A stretch of DNA of 64,000 nucleotides, from the NCBI GenBank assembly GCA_001897755.1, contig MKUJ01000001.1, positions 254,102-318,101 of the forward strand, in the 5' to 3' direction. Made by a program: the position numbers and the translations under genes. Positions 45,425 to 54,966 of this stretch are shown here, one piece after another (positions within the stretch are counted from its first letter, which is position 1; the number at the start of each line of letters is the position of its first letter). The notes beneath the pieces were generated by a model, which was not told the DNA's origin, made no database searches, and saw only the letters and a program-made list of their open reading frames with translations. Source of the DNA: Afipia sp. 64-13. Lineage in GTDB: Bacteria > Pseudomonadota > Alphaproteobacteria > Rhizobiales > Xanthobacteraceae.

Positions 45425-48400
45425 GTGCCTATGCTGAAATCGGCATCACCACCAATTTCTCCTTCCTGCAAGGAGCCTCGCATCCGCAGGAATATGTGCA
45501 TCAGGCAAGTGAGCTACGGATTGCGGCGATCGGAATTGCGGATCGCAACACGCTTGCCGGCGTGGTGCGCGCCTATGGCGAACTCGCCAATCCGGACGTG
45601 AAACACAAGCCGAAACTGCTGATCGGTGCGCGCCTCGTCTTTGTCGATGGCACGCCGGACATTCTGGTCTATCCGCGCGAGCGCGGCGCCTATGGCCGGC
45701 TTTGCCAGTTGCTGACCCGCGGCAAGCTTGTGGCGGAGAAGGGCGAGTGCCGTTTGGCGCTGGAGGATTTGCTGGATTTCGCGGAAGGCCAGTTGCTGGT
45801 GTTGACGCTGCCGCACCGTTTCGAGACGGTGGCAACGCTGAAGACACTTGCCAAGTTGCGGGCGAGTGGCGTCGAGGGCATCTGGCTCGCGGCCAGCCTG
45901 CTTTATCGCGGCGATGACAAGCGCCGTCTGGCGCGTCTGCAACGCCTTGCAGCAACCGCGCGCGTGCCGCTGATCGCCACCAACGACGTCTTGTATCATG
46001 ATCCGGCGCGGCGGCCGTTGCAGGATGTGCTGACCTGCATTCGCGAGAAGGCCACGGTCCACGCTGTTGGTCGCAGGCTTGAATCCAACGCCGAACGGCA
46101 TCTGAAACCGGCCGGGGAAATGGCGCGCCTGTTCCGCGCCGCGCCGGAAGCGATTGCGGAAACGATGCGCTTTGCGGACCGTATCGAATTCACCCTTGAT
46201 GAATTGAAGTATCGATATCCCGATGAGCCGGTGCCGCCGGGCAAGACGGCACAGCAGCATCTTAAGGATCTGACACGGAAGGGCATCGATCGATATTTTC
46301 CTGGCGGAATTGACGACAAACTGCGTGGGACTATCGACAAGGAGTTGCTGCTGATCGAGAAGCTCGGATACGCCCATTACTTCCTGACGGTTCACGACAT
46401 CGTTCGTTATGCGCGGTCGCAGAATATTCTCTGCCAGGGGCGCGGCTCGGCGGCGAATTCCGCGGTCTGCTTCCTTCTTGGCATCACCTCGGTGAACCCT
46501 GCCGAAACGGATGTGCTGTTCGAGCGGTTCATTTCCGAGGAACGGCTCGAGCCGCCGGACATCGATGTCGATTTTGAGCACAACCGGCGCGAAGAGGTGA
46601 TGCAATACGTCTTCGAGCGCTATGGCCGGCATCGGGCGGCGATCGTCGCCACCGTCATTCATTATCGTCCGCGCAGCGCCATCCGCGATGTCGGCAAGGT
46701 GCTGGGGCTGACCGAGGATGTCACCGCGTCGCTTGCCGACACGGTGTGGGGAAGTTGGGGCGATGGTCTCGACGACAAACAGGTCAGGCAGGCGGGGTTC
46801 GATCCGCAGAATGGCATGATCCGCCGCGCCGTCGAACTTGCGACCGAGTTGATCGGGTTCCCGCGCCATTTGTCGCAGCATGTCGGCGGTTTCGTGCTGA
46901 CGCAGGACCGGCTCGACACCTATGTGCCGATCGGCAACGCCGCGATGGACGATCGCACTTTCATCGAGTGGGACAAGGACGACATCGACACGCTGAGCAT
47001 GATGAAGGTCGACGTGCTGGCGCTCGGCATGCTGACCTGCATCCGCAAATGCTTCGACCTGATCGCGGACCACAAGGGCAGGCGGTACGAACTCGCGGAC
47101 GTGCCGCGTGAGCAGCCCGAGGTTTACGACATGTTGTGCCAAGGGGAATCCATCGGCGTTTTTCAGGTCGAAAGCCGGGCGCAGATGAACATGCTGCCAC
47201 GGCTGAAGCCGCGGACCTTCTACGATCTTGTCGTCGAGGTCGCGATTGTCCGCCCCGGGCCGATTCAGGGCAACATGGTGCATCCGTATCTGAAGCGGCG
47301 GAAAATGAATCCGGAGGAGATCGCGTATCCCTATCCGAAGGGAGGCGATCCGAACGAGTTACGGTCGGTTCTGGAAAAGACGCTCGGCGTCCCGCTGTTC
47401 CAGGAACAGGCGATGCGCATTGCCATGCAGGCCGCGGAATTCACTCCCGAGGAAGCCAACGGCCTGCGTCGCGCCATGGCGACCTTCCGCAATGTCGGCA
47501 CCATGCCGAAATTCGAAAAGCGGATGGTGAGCCGGATGATTGCACGCGGCTATGATCCGGTCTTCGCGCAAAACTGCTTCGATCAGATCAAGGGTTTTGG
47601 CAGTTACGGATTTCCGGAAAGCCATGCCGCGAGTTTTGCGCAGCTTGTCTATGTCTCCTCATGGCTGAAATGCTTTCATCCCGACGCGTTCGCCTGTGGT
47701 CTTCTGAATTCGCAGCCGATGGGATTCTATGCGCCGGCGCAGATCGTCGGCGACGCCCGCAAGAATGGCGTCGAGGTGCGGGAGGTCGATGTTTCGCACT
47801 CCTTCGGTCAGAACACGCTGGAGGGGCGTTGCGGCCGGTATCATGCGTTGCGGCTGGGTTTCCGCCAGATCGATGGCTTCGAGGTGTTCGATGTCGATGA
47901 TCGCTTGCCGGAGAAATTCGGCAAGATTCCAAAAAAGCCGCAGAAGGACTACTGGGATCAACGCATCGTCGCCGCCCGCGCTCGCAAGCTGTTCGCATCG
48001 CTGGAAGACTTCGCTCGCGAGACCGGATTGCCCAAGCGCGCGCTGATCCTGCTGGCGGACGCCGATGCGTTTCGCTCGCTTGGCCTCGACCGCCGCGAGG
48101 CGCTGTGGACAGTGCGGCGTCTGCCGGACGATGTGCCGCTGCCGCTATTCCAATCCGCCGCGGCGCGCGAGCAGCCTGACGAGGGAACCGCACCGCTGCC
48201 GCAGATGCCGCTCCCCGAACAGGTGGTGGCCGATTATCAGACCGTCCGCCTGTCGCTGAAGGGACATCCGATGCAGTTCCTGCGGCCGACGTTGACGCGC
48301 GAGGGTGTCGTGCCGTGTCAGGATGTATTCCATGACAATGACGGCCGGCGGGTCAGGTGTGCCGGCGTCGTGCTGGTGCGTCAGCGGCCGGGCAGTTCCA

Positions 48401-48747
48401 AAGGCGTCGTATTTATGACGCTGGAGGACGAGACCGGCATCGCCAATATCGTCATCTGGCCGAAAATCATGGCCCGGTTCCGCAAGGAGGTGATGGGATC
48501 GCGCCTGATCATGGTGGAGGGCCGTGTGCAGAGCAGCCCGGACCAGGTCGTGCATCTGGTGGCCGAGCGCCTGATCGACCGTACGGCCGATCTGGCCGGA
48601 CTTGCCAATGATGCGCTGCGATATTCTCTTGCGGAGCGGGACAATGCCGGCGGGGCGGGGAGTGAGCGCTATTCGGATGAAGCAGTACCGAGAGCCAGCC
48701 ACCCGCGAAATGTTCGAATTCTGCCGCGGTCACGGGATTTTCATTAA
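45421..48747 (+). CDS. dnaE2: Error-prone DNA polymerase III alpha subunit DnaE2
   Basis: The polymerase of the SOS mutasome, 1108 residues. The N-terminal PHP domain is degenerate (ITTNFSFLQGASHP in place of the HxH metal motif), which is typical of DnaE2 and means no proofreading. The catalytic Asp residues are in PDIDVDF (D380, D382, D384). The finger domain, a helix-hairpin-helix region (GFGSYGFPESHAASFA) and a C-terminal OB fold (VVFMTLEDETGIANIVIWP) follow. The ATG at 45421 overlaps the imuB stop. imuA-imuB-dnaE2 form one SOS operon behind the LexA box at 43072. Confidence 0.95.
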   Translation: MSAYAEIGITTNFSFLQGASHPQEYVHQASELRIAAIGIADRNTLAGVVRAYGELANPDVKHKPKLLIGARLVFVDGTPDILVYPRERGAYGRLCQLLTRGKLVAEKGECRLALEDLLDFAEGQLLVLTLPHRFETVATLKTLAKLRASGVEGIWLAASLLYRGDDKRRLARLQRLAATARVPLIATNDVLYHDPARRPLQDVLTCIREKATVHAVGRRLESNAERHLKPAGEMARLFRAAPEAIAETMRFADRIEFTLDELKYRYPDEPVPPGKTAQQHLKDLTRKGIDRYFPGGIDDKLRGTIDKELLLIEKLGYAHYFLTVHDIVRYARSQNILCQGRGSAANSAVCFLLGITSVNPAETDVLFERFISEERLEPPDIDVDFEHNRREEVMQYVFERYGRHRAAIVATVIHYRPRSAIRDVGKVLGLTEDVTASLADTVWGSWGDGLDDKQVRQAGFDPQNGMIRRAVELATELIGFPRHLSQHVGGFVLTQDRLDTYVPIGNAAMDDRTFIEWDKDDIDTLSMMKVDVLALGMLTCIRKCFDLIADHKGRRYELADVPREQPEVYDMLCQGESIGVFQVESRAQMNMLPRLKPRTFYDLVVEVAIVRPGPIQGNMVHPYLKRRKMNPEEIAYPYPKGGDPNELRSVLEKTLGVPLFQEQAMRIAMQAAEFTPEEANGLRRAMATFRNVGTMPKFEKRMVSRMIARGYDPVFAQNCFDQIKGFGSYGFPESHAASFAQLVYVSSWLKCFHPDAFACGLLNSQPMGFYAPAQIVGDARKNGVEVREVDVSHSFGQNTLEGRCGRYHALRLGFRQIDGFEVFDVDDRLPEKFGKIPKKPQKDYWDQRIVAARARKLFASLEDFARETGLPKRALILLADADAFRSLGLDRREALWTVRRLPDDVPLPLFQSAAAREQPDEGTAPLPQMPLPEQVVADYQTVRLSLKGHPMQFLRPTLTREGVVPCQDVFHDNDGRRVRCAGVVLVRQRPGSSKGVVFMTLEDETGIANIVIWPKIMARFRKEVMGSRLIMVEGRVQSSPDQVVHLVAERLIDRTADLAGLANDALRYSLAERDNAGGAGSERYSDEAVPRASHPRNVRILPRSRDFH

Positions 48748-48883
48748 CGCCCGGATGACGTTTGTATTAACTCCCCGCTGAAAATTTGCCCGGAATCGGG
48801 GCCGTGCGCGTTTTTTTGATTGTTTAAAAACGGAAAGCAGCCCTATTAGGCAACGTGTTCGTACTCCTGATGGGAAAGTCGTC

Positions 48884-50155
48884 GTGGCTGAGACACCACC
48901 CCGATTGTTACCGACCGTTGCCTCTCTTCGCGGCCTTGGCCGGGGAAAGCTGGCTCTTGGCCTCGCCGGAGTGCTGCTGGTGGGGGGAGCCGCGGTTTTC
49001 TCCGCGTTCCGTCTCATGCCGTCGGATGAGCCCAAGGATCGATGGGAAATCTCCAGCCAGTCCCGCAAGGGATTGCTGCGCTACACCCCGACCGAGGCTG
49101 AATGGGCCAGTCTGACCACCGCGCCGGCGCAGACCCATGTGTTTCGGGGCGAGCACGTCACCGAAGGCAAGATCGCGGTGAACGAGGACCGTTCGACCCA
49201 GGTGTTCTCGCCCTATGCCGGACGGGTGACCAGGTTGCTGACGAAGCCGGGCGATCATGTCGAGCAGGGGCAGGCGCTGTTCGTGATCGAGGCCGCCGAC
49301 ACCGTGCAGGCGCAGAACGATTTCATTGCCGCCGCCACCGCGCTCAACAAGGCCAAGTCGCAGCTCGAACTGGCGCAGACCCAGGACAAGCGTGCCCGCG
49401 ACCTTTACGAAGGCAAGGCGGTGCCGCTGAAGGATTATCAATCCGCGCAGGCCGCGCTGATTTCGGCCCAGAACGATTTTCGCTCCTCGGAGACCGCGCT
49501 TGAGGCCGCACGCAGCCGTCTGCGCATCCTGGGGTTGAGTGAGGCTGCCATCACCGCGTTTCAGGACAAGGGGAGCATCGACCGCGAGACCGTGGTCGTC
49601 GCGCCGATCGCCGGAACCGTGGTGCAGCGCAAGGTCGGCCCCGGCCAGTACGTCAATGCAGGGGCCAGCGATCCGGTCTACGTGATCGGCGATCTGTCGA
49701 CGGTCTGGCTCACCGCCTATGTCCGGGAAAGCGAGGCGTCTTCCGTTGAAGTCGGTGAGGATGTCAGCTTTGCCGTGCTGGCCTTTCCGGGTCGCACGAT
49801 AAAGGCTCGCGTCGATTATGTGGCTACCGCGATCGATCCCACGACGCGCCGCCTGATGGTGCGCGCCACCATCGACAATCCCGGCGAGAAGCTGAAGCCG
49901 GAGATGTTCGCGAATGTGACCATCTATTCGTCGGACGATCATCCCGCCGTCGGCGTCTCGAAGCAGGCGCTGATCTATGAAGGCGATCAGGTCCGGCTCT
50001 GGGTCGCGCGCGAGGACAAGACCATTGAGCTTCGTGTCATCAAGATCGGTCTAGTCAACGGTGATCTCGTCGAGGTGAAAAGCAATCTCTCGCCGGGCGA
50101 GCAGGTGGTCACCAAAGGCAGCCTCTTCATCGACCGTGCCGCATCGGGCAGCTAA
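48884..50155 (+). CDS. RND efflux periplasmic adaptor (CusB/HlyD-like)
   Basis: A 423-residue membrane-fusion protein bridging the inner-membrane pump to an outer-membrane channel. One N-terminal TM anchor (about 21-42, KLALGLAGVLLVGGAAVFSAF) is followed by a lipoyl/barrel-sandwich half (VFSPYAGRVTRLLTKPGDHVEQGQALF). A long coiled coil comes next (about 145-225), then the second lipoyl half (VVAPIAGTVVQRKVGPGQYV) and the beta-barrel domain. It starts at GTG. It is in an operon with the CzcA-type pump 33 bases downstream. No His/Met-rich metal-binding stretch is visible. Confidence 0.9.
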   Translation: MAETPPRLLPTVASLRGLGRGKLALGLAGVLLVGGAAVFSAFRLMPSDEPKDRWEISSQSRKGLLRYTPTEAEWASLTTAPAQTHVFRGEHVTEGKIAVNEDRSTQVFSPYAGRVTRLLTKPGDHVEQGQALFVIEAADTVQAQNDFIAAATALNKAKSQLELAQTQDKRARDLYEGKAVPLKDYQSAQAALISAQNDFRSSETALEAARSRLRILGLSEAAITAFQDKGSIDRETVVVAPIAGTVVQRKVGPGQYVNAGASDPVYVIGDLSTVWLTAYVRESEASSVEVGEDVSFAVLAFPGRTIKARVDYVATAIDPTTRRLMVRATIDNPGEKLKPEMFANVTIYSSDDHPAVGVSKQALIYEGDQVRLWVAREDKTIELRVIKIGLVNGDLVEVKSNLSPGEQVVTKGSLFIDRAASGS

Positions 50156-50188
50156 TTCGGGCCTGAGCCCCATTCGAAAGGCCCGATC

Positions 50189-53100
50189 TTGATCGACCGT
50201 CTCGTCTCGTTTGCCGTCAGCCGCCGCTTCCTGATGGTCGGCCTGTTCATCGCGGTCGTCTTCGGCGGCCTGATTGCTTTCCAGCAGTTGAACATCGAGG
50301 CCTATCCCGACCCGACGCCGCCGATGGTCGATATCGTGACGCAAAGCGCCGGCCTGTCGGCGGAAGAGGTCGAGCGCTACATCACCATTCCCATCGAGAC
50401 CCAGGTCGCGGGCATCAAGAACCTGCGCACCATCCGCACCATCTCGCTTTACGGTCTGTCTGACGTCAAACTGCAATTCTCGTTCGACTACACCTATGAC
50501 GAGGCGTTGCAGCAGGTGCTCAACCGCCTTGGACAGCTTCCGCCGTTGCCGGGCAACGTGCAGCCGCAGATCTCGCCGCTCAGCCCGATTGGCGAGATTT
50601 TCCGTTATCGGCTGGTGGGTCCGCCGAACTATAGCGTCATGGATCTGAAGACGTTGCAGGACTGGGTGCTGCAACGCCGCTTCCGCGCGGTGCCGGGCGT
50701 GATCGACGTCACGAGCTGGGGCGGCAAGACCAAGACCTACGAATTGCAGGTCGATTTCAACAAGCTGATCGCCCATGGCCTGACGCTGCCGCAGATGCTG
50801 CAGGCGGTCGGCAACGCCAACATCAATGTCGGCGGCAATACCGTCGATATCGGTGCGCAGTCCGCGGTGGTACGCGGCGTCGGCCTGATCCGCTCCATCG
50901 ACGATCTCGCCAACACCATGATCGCGCAGAGCAACGGCAATCCGGTGCTGGTCAAGGACGTCGCCAACGTTACTGTCGGCGAGAAGCCGCGCCTCGGCAT
51001 CGCCGGCATGAACGAGAGCGACGACATCGTTCAGGGCATTGTGTTGATGCGTCGCGGCGAGCAAAGCTCGCCGACCATCGCGCGTGTCGATGCCATGGTG
51101 AAGTCGATCAACAATTCAAGCATCCTGCCGCCGGGCGTGCGGATCGAGCGGATCTACGACCGTCAGGACCTGATCGACACCACGACGCATACCGTGCTTC
51201 ACAACATGACGCTCGGCATCGTGCTGATTGTTCTGCTGCAATGGCTGTTTCTCGGCGATCTGCGCAGCGCGGTGATTGTCGGCGCGACAATTCCCTTCGC
51301 GCTGTTCTTCGCGGTGGCCATTCTGGTGTTGCGCGGAGAGTCCGCCAACCTGCTGTCGGTCGGCGCGATCGACTTCGGCCTGATCGTCGATGGCACCGTC
51401 ATTATGGTGGAGGCGATCTTCCGCCGTTTGACCCAGACGACCGAGCTGTCGCAGAGCGAACAGCAGGCGATCTCGCCGGAAACCATGATGGGCATGAAGA
51501 GCCATGCCATCCTCAGCGCCGCCGCCGACGTATCGCGCTCGATTTTCTTTGCCGCCGCCATCATCATCGCCGCGTTCCTGCCGCTGTTCACGCTGAGCGG
51601 CGTCGAGGGCAATATTTTCGGGCCGATGGCGCGGACCTACGCCTATGCGCTGGCGGGCGGCCTGCTTGCGACCTTCACGGTGACGCCTGCGCTCAGCGCG
51701 ATCATCCTGCCGTCGCATATTCATGAGACCGAAACGCGGATCATGAAATGGCTCAATCACGTCTATATGCCGCTGCTCGGCTGGGCCGTGAACAACCGCC
51801 GCATCGTGATGAGCGCTGCCGCCGGCCTCGTGGTGATCACGATTGTCGCGATCCGCATGCTTGGCCTGGAGTTCCTGCCCAAGCTCGAGGAAGGCAATCT
51901 GTGGATTCGCGCAACCCTGCCTTCGACGATCTCGCTGAAGGAAGGCAACGTCTACGTCAACGAGATGCGCAAGTTGATCCGCGCTCGTCCGGAAGTGGAA
52001 TCGGTGGTGTCGCAGCATGGGCGCCCGGATGACGGCACCGACGCGGCGGGGTTGTTCAACGCCGAGTTCTTCGCGCCGCTCAAGCCGGCCAGCAAATGGC
52101 CGAAGACGACGCACAACAAGGACGATCTCACCGCCGAGATTCTCGCCGACCTGCAGAAGAAATTTCCTGGCGTCGAATTCAACTTCTCGCAGTATCTGCA
52201 GGACAACGTCGCCGAGGCGGTCTCCGGCGTGAAAGGCGAGAATTCGATCAAGCTCTACGGCAACGATCTGGTCGAACTCACCAACACCGCGAACAAGATC
52301 AAGGCCGTGCTCGCGACGGTGAAGGGCGTGACCGACCTGTCGGTTTTCACTTCGCTCGGCCAGCCGACCATCCAGATCGATATCGACCGCGCCAAGGCGG
52401 CGCGCTACGGCCTGTCGCCCGGCGACATCAATGCCACGATCCGCGTCGCGATCGGCGGCGACAGCGCAGGCGATCTTTATGAGCCCGGCAGCGACCGGCA
52501 TTTCCCGATCGTGGTGCGGCTTGCGCCGGAATATCGCAAAAGCGCGGAGGCGATCCAGAATTTGCGGATCGGCGCGCAGGGGCCGAACGGCATCACGCAG
52601 ATCCCGCTCAGCGATGTGGCGACCATCCAGCTCGTGTCCGGCGCGGCCTATATCTATCGCGAGCAGCAGGAGCGCTATCTGCCGATCAAATTCTCGGTGC
52701 GCGAGCGCGACCTCGGCAGCGCGATCCAGGAGGCGCAGCAAAAGGTCAACGAGCAGGTCCACCTGCCGGCGGGCTCACGCCTCGAATGGGTCGGTGAATT
52801 CGGCAATCTGAAGGATGCGATCCGGCGGCTGTCGATCGTGGTGCCCATTAGTCTTGCGCTGATCGCGGTGCTGCTGTGGTTCAATTTCGGCTCGATGACC
52901 GACACGCTGCTTGCCATGAGCGTTATTCCGATGGCGATCCTCGGTGGCGTGCTGGGTCTTCTGTTCAGCGGAATTCCGTTCAGCGTCTCCGCCGCGATTG
53001 GCTTCATCGCACTGTTTGGCATCGCGGTGATGGATGGCATTATCATCCTGTCGCAATACAACCAGCTCATCGATCAGGGCTATGAAAAGGCCAAGGCGAT

Positions 53101-53314
53101 CCTGATGACCGGCGAAGCCCAGTTGCGGCCGGTGCTGATGACTTGCGCCGTCGCCGGGATCGGTCTGTTGCCCGCGGCGTGGTCCAGCGGCATCGGCTCT
53201 CAGGTGCAGAAGCCGCTGGCGCTGGTGGTGGTGGCGGGCATGGCGCTGGCGCCGTTCGTGATCCTGATCACGTTGCCGGTGCTGATCTCGATCTTCTCGC
53301 GGCGAACCAAGTAA
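50189..53314 (+). CDS. Heavy-metal-type RND efflux pump (CzcA/CusA family)
   Basis: A 1041-residue inner-membrane proton/cation antiporter. The start MIDRLVSFAVSRRFLMVGLF, the HME-type TM4 motif DFGLIVDGTVIMVE (D395, D401) and the two large periplasmic loops place it in the heavy-metal RND family. The Met clusters of CusA copper pumps are not obvious, so zinc/cobalt/cadmium or another substrate is possible. It starts at TTG with GAAAGG upstream. The adaptor precedes it in one operon. A TolC-like channel gene faces it end to end 15 bases away. Confidence 0.92.
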   Translation: MIDRLVSFAVSRRFLMVGLFIAVVFGGLIAFQQLNIEAYPDPTPPMVDIVTQSAGLSAEEVERYITIPIETQVAGIKNLRTIRTISLYGLSDVKLQFSFDYTYDEALQQVLNRLGQLPPLPGNVQPQISPLSPIGEIFRYRLVGPPNYSVMDLKTLQDWVLQRRFRAVPGVIDVTSWGGKTKTYELQVDFNKLIAHGLTLPQMLQAVGNANINVGGNTVDIGAQSAVVRGVGLIRSIDDLANTMIAQSNGNPVLVKDVANVTVGEKPRLGIAGMNESDDIVQGIVLMRRGEQSSPTIARVDAMVKSINNSSILPPGVRIERIYDRQDLIDTTTHTVLHNMTLGIVLIVLLQWLFLGDLRSAVIVGATIPFALFFAVAILVLRGESANLLSVGAIDFGLIVDGTVIMVEAIFRRLTQTTELSQSEQQAISPETMMGMKSHAILSAAADVSRSIFFAAAIIIAAFLPLFTLSGVEGNIFGPMARTYAYALAGGLLATFTVTPALSAIILPSHIHETETRIMKWLNHVYMPLLGWAVNNRRIVMSAAAGLVVITIVAIRMLGLEFLPKLEEGNLWIRATLPSTISLKEGNVYVNEMRKLIRARPEVESVVSQHGRPDDGTDAAGLFNAEFFAPLKPASKWPKTTHNKDDLTAEILADLQKKFPGVEFNFSQYLQDNVAEAVSGVKGENSIKLYGNDLVELTNTANKIKAVLATVKGVTDLSVFTSLGQPTIQIDIDRAKAARYGLSPGDINATIRVAIGGDSAGDLYEPGSDRHFPIVVRLAPEYRKSAEAIQNLRIGAQGPNGITQIPLSDVATIQLVSGAAYIYREQQERYLPIKFSVRERDLGSAIQEAQQKVNEQVHLPAGSRLEWVGEFGNLKDAIRRLSIVVPISLALIAVLLWFNFGSMTDTLLAMSVIPMAILGGVLGLLFSGIPFSVSAAIGFIALFGIAVMDGIIILSQYNQLIDQGYEKAKAILMTGEAQLRPVLMTCAVAGIGLLPAAWSSGIGSQVQKPLALVVVAGMALAPFVILITLPVLISIFSRRTK

Positions 53315-53329
53315 TCTTCCAGGAAGTCA

Positions 53330-54733
53330 TCACCGACCGGAAGGGGTGCGCACGCCGTGCCAGGCATCGCGCACCTGATGATAGTGCACGTCGGGCAGGT
53401 AATCCGGCGTGTTGAGCCCGAGCGTGCGCACGTCCAGTTTCCCGACTGCGCTGAGCAGCGTGTAGGAGGCGATCACGCGGTCGCGCTGGCCGACGATCTG
53501 CCGGGTACGGGCGGCGGTGAGGTCCTGCTGCGAGTTCAACACGTCGAGCGTGGTGCGCTGGCCGGCCTGCGCCTCGCGGCGGACGCCGGCGAGGGCGATG
53601 CCGGCGGCCTTGACCTCGCTTTCGGCGGCGGCGAGGGCGACCTTGGTGCCCTCGTTGGTGACAAAGGCGCTGATCGCGGCGGTGCGGGCCTGGTTGCGGA
53701 TCTGCTCCAGCACCTGCCGGCTTTGCCCGGCCAGCTCCTTGGCCTGCCGGGTCTGCGAGGCGGCGAGGCCGCCGTCATAGATCGGCACGGTAAGCTGGCC
53801 GACCACCGAGGCCTGACTGGTGCGGGTGGTGTCGAGGTTGGTATCGGTGTTGACCTGCCGGTTGATGTTGCCCTGAACGCTGACCTGCGGCAGCAGGCTG
53901 CTCTCCGCGACGCTGATCGTGGTGGTCGCGACATCGACGTCATAGGTCGCCGCGATCACCGCCGGATTTTGCCGGATCGCCATCTCGATCACGGCCTGGC
54001 GTTCGCCCGGCACGAAACGGTCGACGGTCTGGGCGGGGGCAAGCGGGCCAGGCGGGCTGCCGATTACCTGTGCATAGGTGGCGCGGCTGACCTGCAGCGC
54101 CACTTCGGCGGCGTTGAGGTCCGCGAGCCCGCGGCTGAGGCGGGCCTCGGCCTGCGCGGTGTCGGTCGGGGTCACGTCGCCGGCGGCCAGCCGCTTTCTC
54201 GCGATTTCCAGCGTCTCGCGCAGGAAGGTGACATTGCTGCGTTGGGTCTCCACCAGCGCCTGGTTGGCGATGACGTTCATATAGGCGGTGACGGCGTCGA
54301 GCAGCACGCCCTGACCGGTATTGCGTAGCGCCTCCCGGCCGGACATCACTTGGAATTCGGCGACGCGGACGCTGTTGGCGGTCTTGAAGCCGTTGAACAG
54401 GGTCTGGGTCACGGTGAGGCCGATGGTCCACGGCTTCAGGGTCGCGGTCTGGACGGTGTTATCCGGCAGCACGTTGCGGACGGCCTGCAATCCCGTGCTC
54501 AGGCTGGCGACGATCTGGGGGCGATAGCCGGCAAGCGCCTGCGGCACATTCTCGTCGGTGGCGCGCTGGCCGGCCCGCGTGGCATTGAGCTGGGGGCTGG
54601 ACTGGTAGGCCTTGACCAGCGCCTCCTGCAGGGTCTCCGCTCCGGCCGGAGCATGCAGCGCCGCGAGAATCAACGGGCAGGGGAGCAGGCGCGCGCCCGT
54701 CCGGCAAAATCCTCGTAATGCGCGCCAGATCAT
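53330..54733 (-). CDS. TolC-family outer-membrane channel protein
   Basis: A 467-residue outer-membrane efflux channel with a signal peptide (MIWRALRGFCRTGARLLPC, cleavage near PAGAET). Two repeated outer-membrane efflux domains follow: ETLQEALVKAYQSSPQLNATRAG starts the first, and the second contains SVAESSLLPQVSVQGNINRQ. Long coiled-coil helices include GQRTTLDVLNSQQDLTAART. It is the likely exit duct for an RND or type I system. It ends 15 bases from the CzcA-like pump but on the opposite strand, so it is not in that operon. A start 16 codons upstream is possible. Confidence 0.9.
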   Translation of the reverse strand: MIWRALRGFCRTGARLLPCPLILAALHAPAGAETLQEALVKAYQSSPQLNATRAGQRATDENVPQALAGYRPQIVASLSTGLQAVRNVLPDNTVQTATLKPWTIGLTVTQTLFNGFKTANSVRVAEFQVMSGREALRNTGQGVLLDAVTAYMNVIANQALVETQRSNVTFLRETLEIARKRLAAGDVTPTDTAQAEARLSRGLADLNAAEVALQVSRATYAQVIGSPPGPLAPAQTVDRFVPGERQAVIEMAIRQNPAVIAATYDVDVATTTISVAESSLLPQVSVQGNINRQVNTDTNLDTTRTSQASVVGQLTVPIYDGGLAASQTRQAKELAGQSRQVLEQIRNQARTAAISAFVTNEGTKVALAAAESEVKAAGIALAGVRREAQAGQRTTLDVLNSQQDLTAARTRQIVGQRDRVIASYTLLSAVGKLDVRTLGLNTPDYLPDVHYHQVRDAWHGVRTPSGR

Positions 54734-54966
54734 TGATGGTCCGTCATTGTCTCCGGGTGCCGCCCTTGCGGCATCCGCCACCCTCTCTTAATTGGCCCGG
54801 CGGTCCCTCGCAAATCATCTGCTGATGAAACTTTACGGTTGTGGCTATCGGGCCTCAAACTGTGCAAGCGGCTGCCAATCGGCTTGACCTTGCGCCGGAC
54901 AGCCCTGAAATGGGGCAGGCGCCAGCCCATGCCCGTTTATGAGCGCGGTCCGGATCGTTCGAATCG

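Noticed and set aside
51116-52762. A 548-codon minus-strand open frame opposite the CzcA-type pump
   Set aside because: Shadow frame; composition is Asp/Arg/His-rich repeats with no domain.
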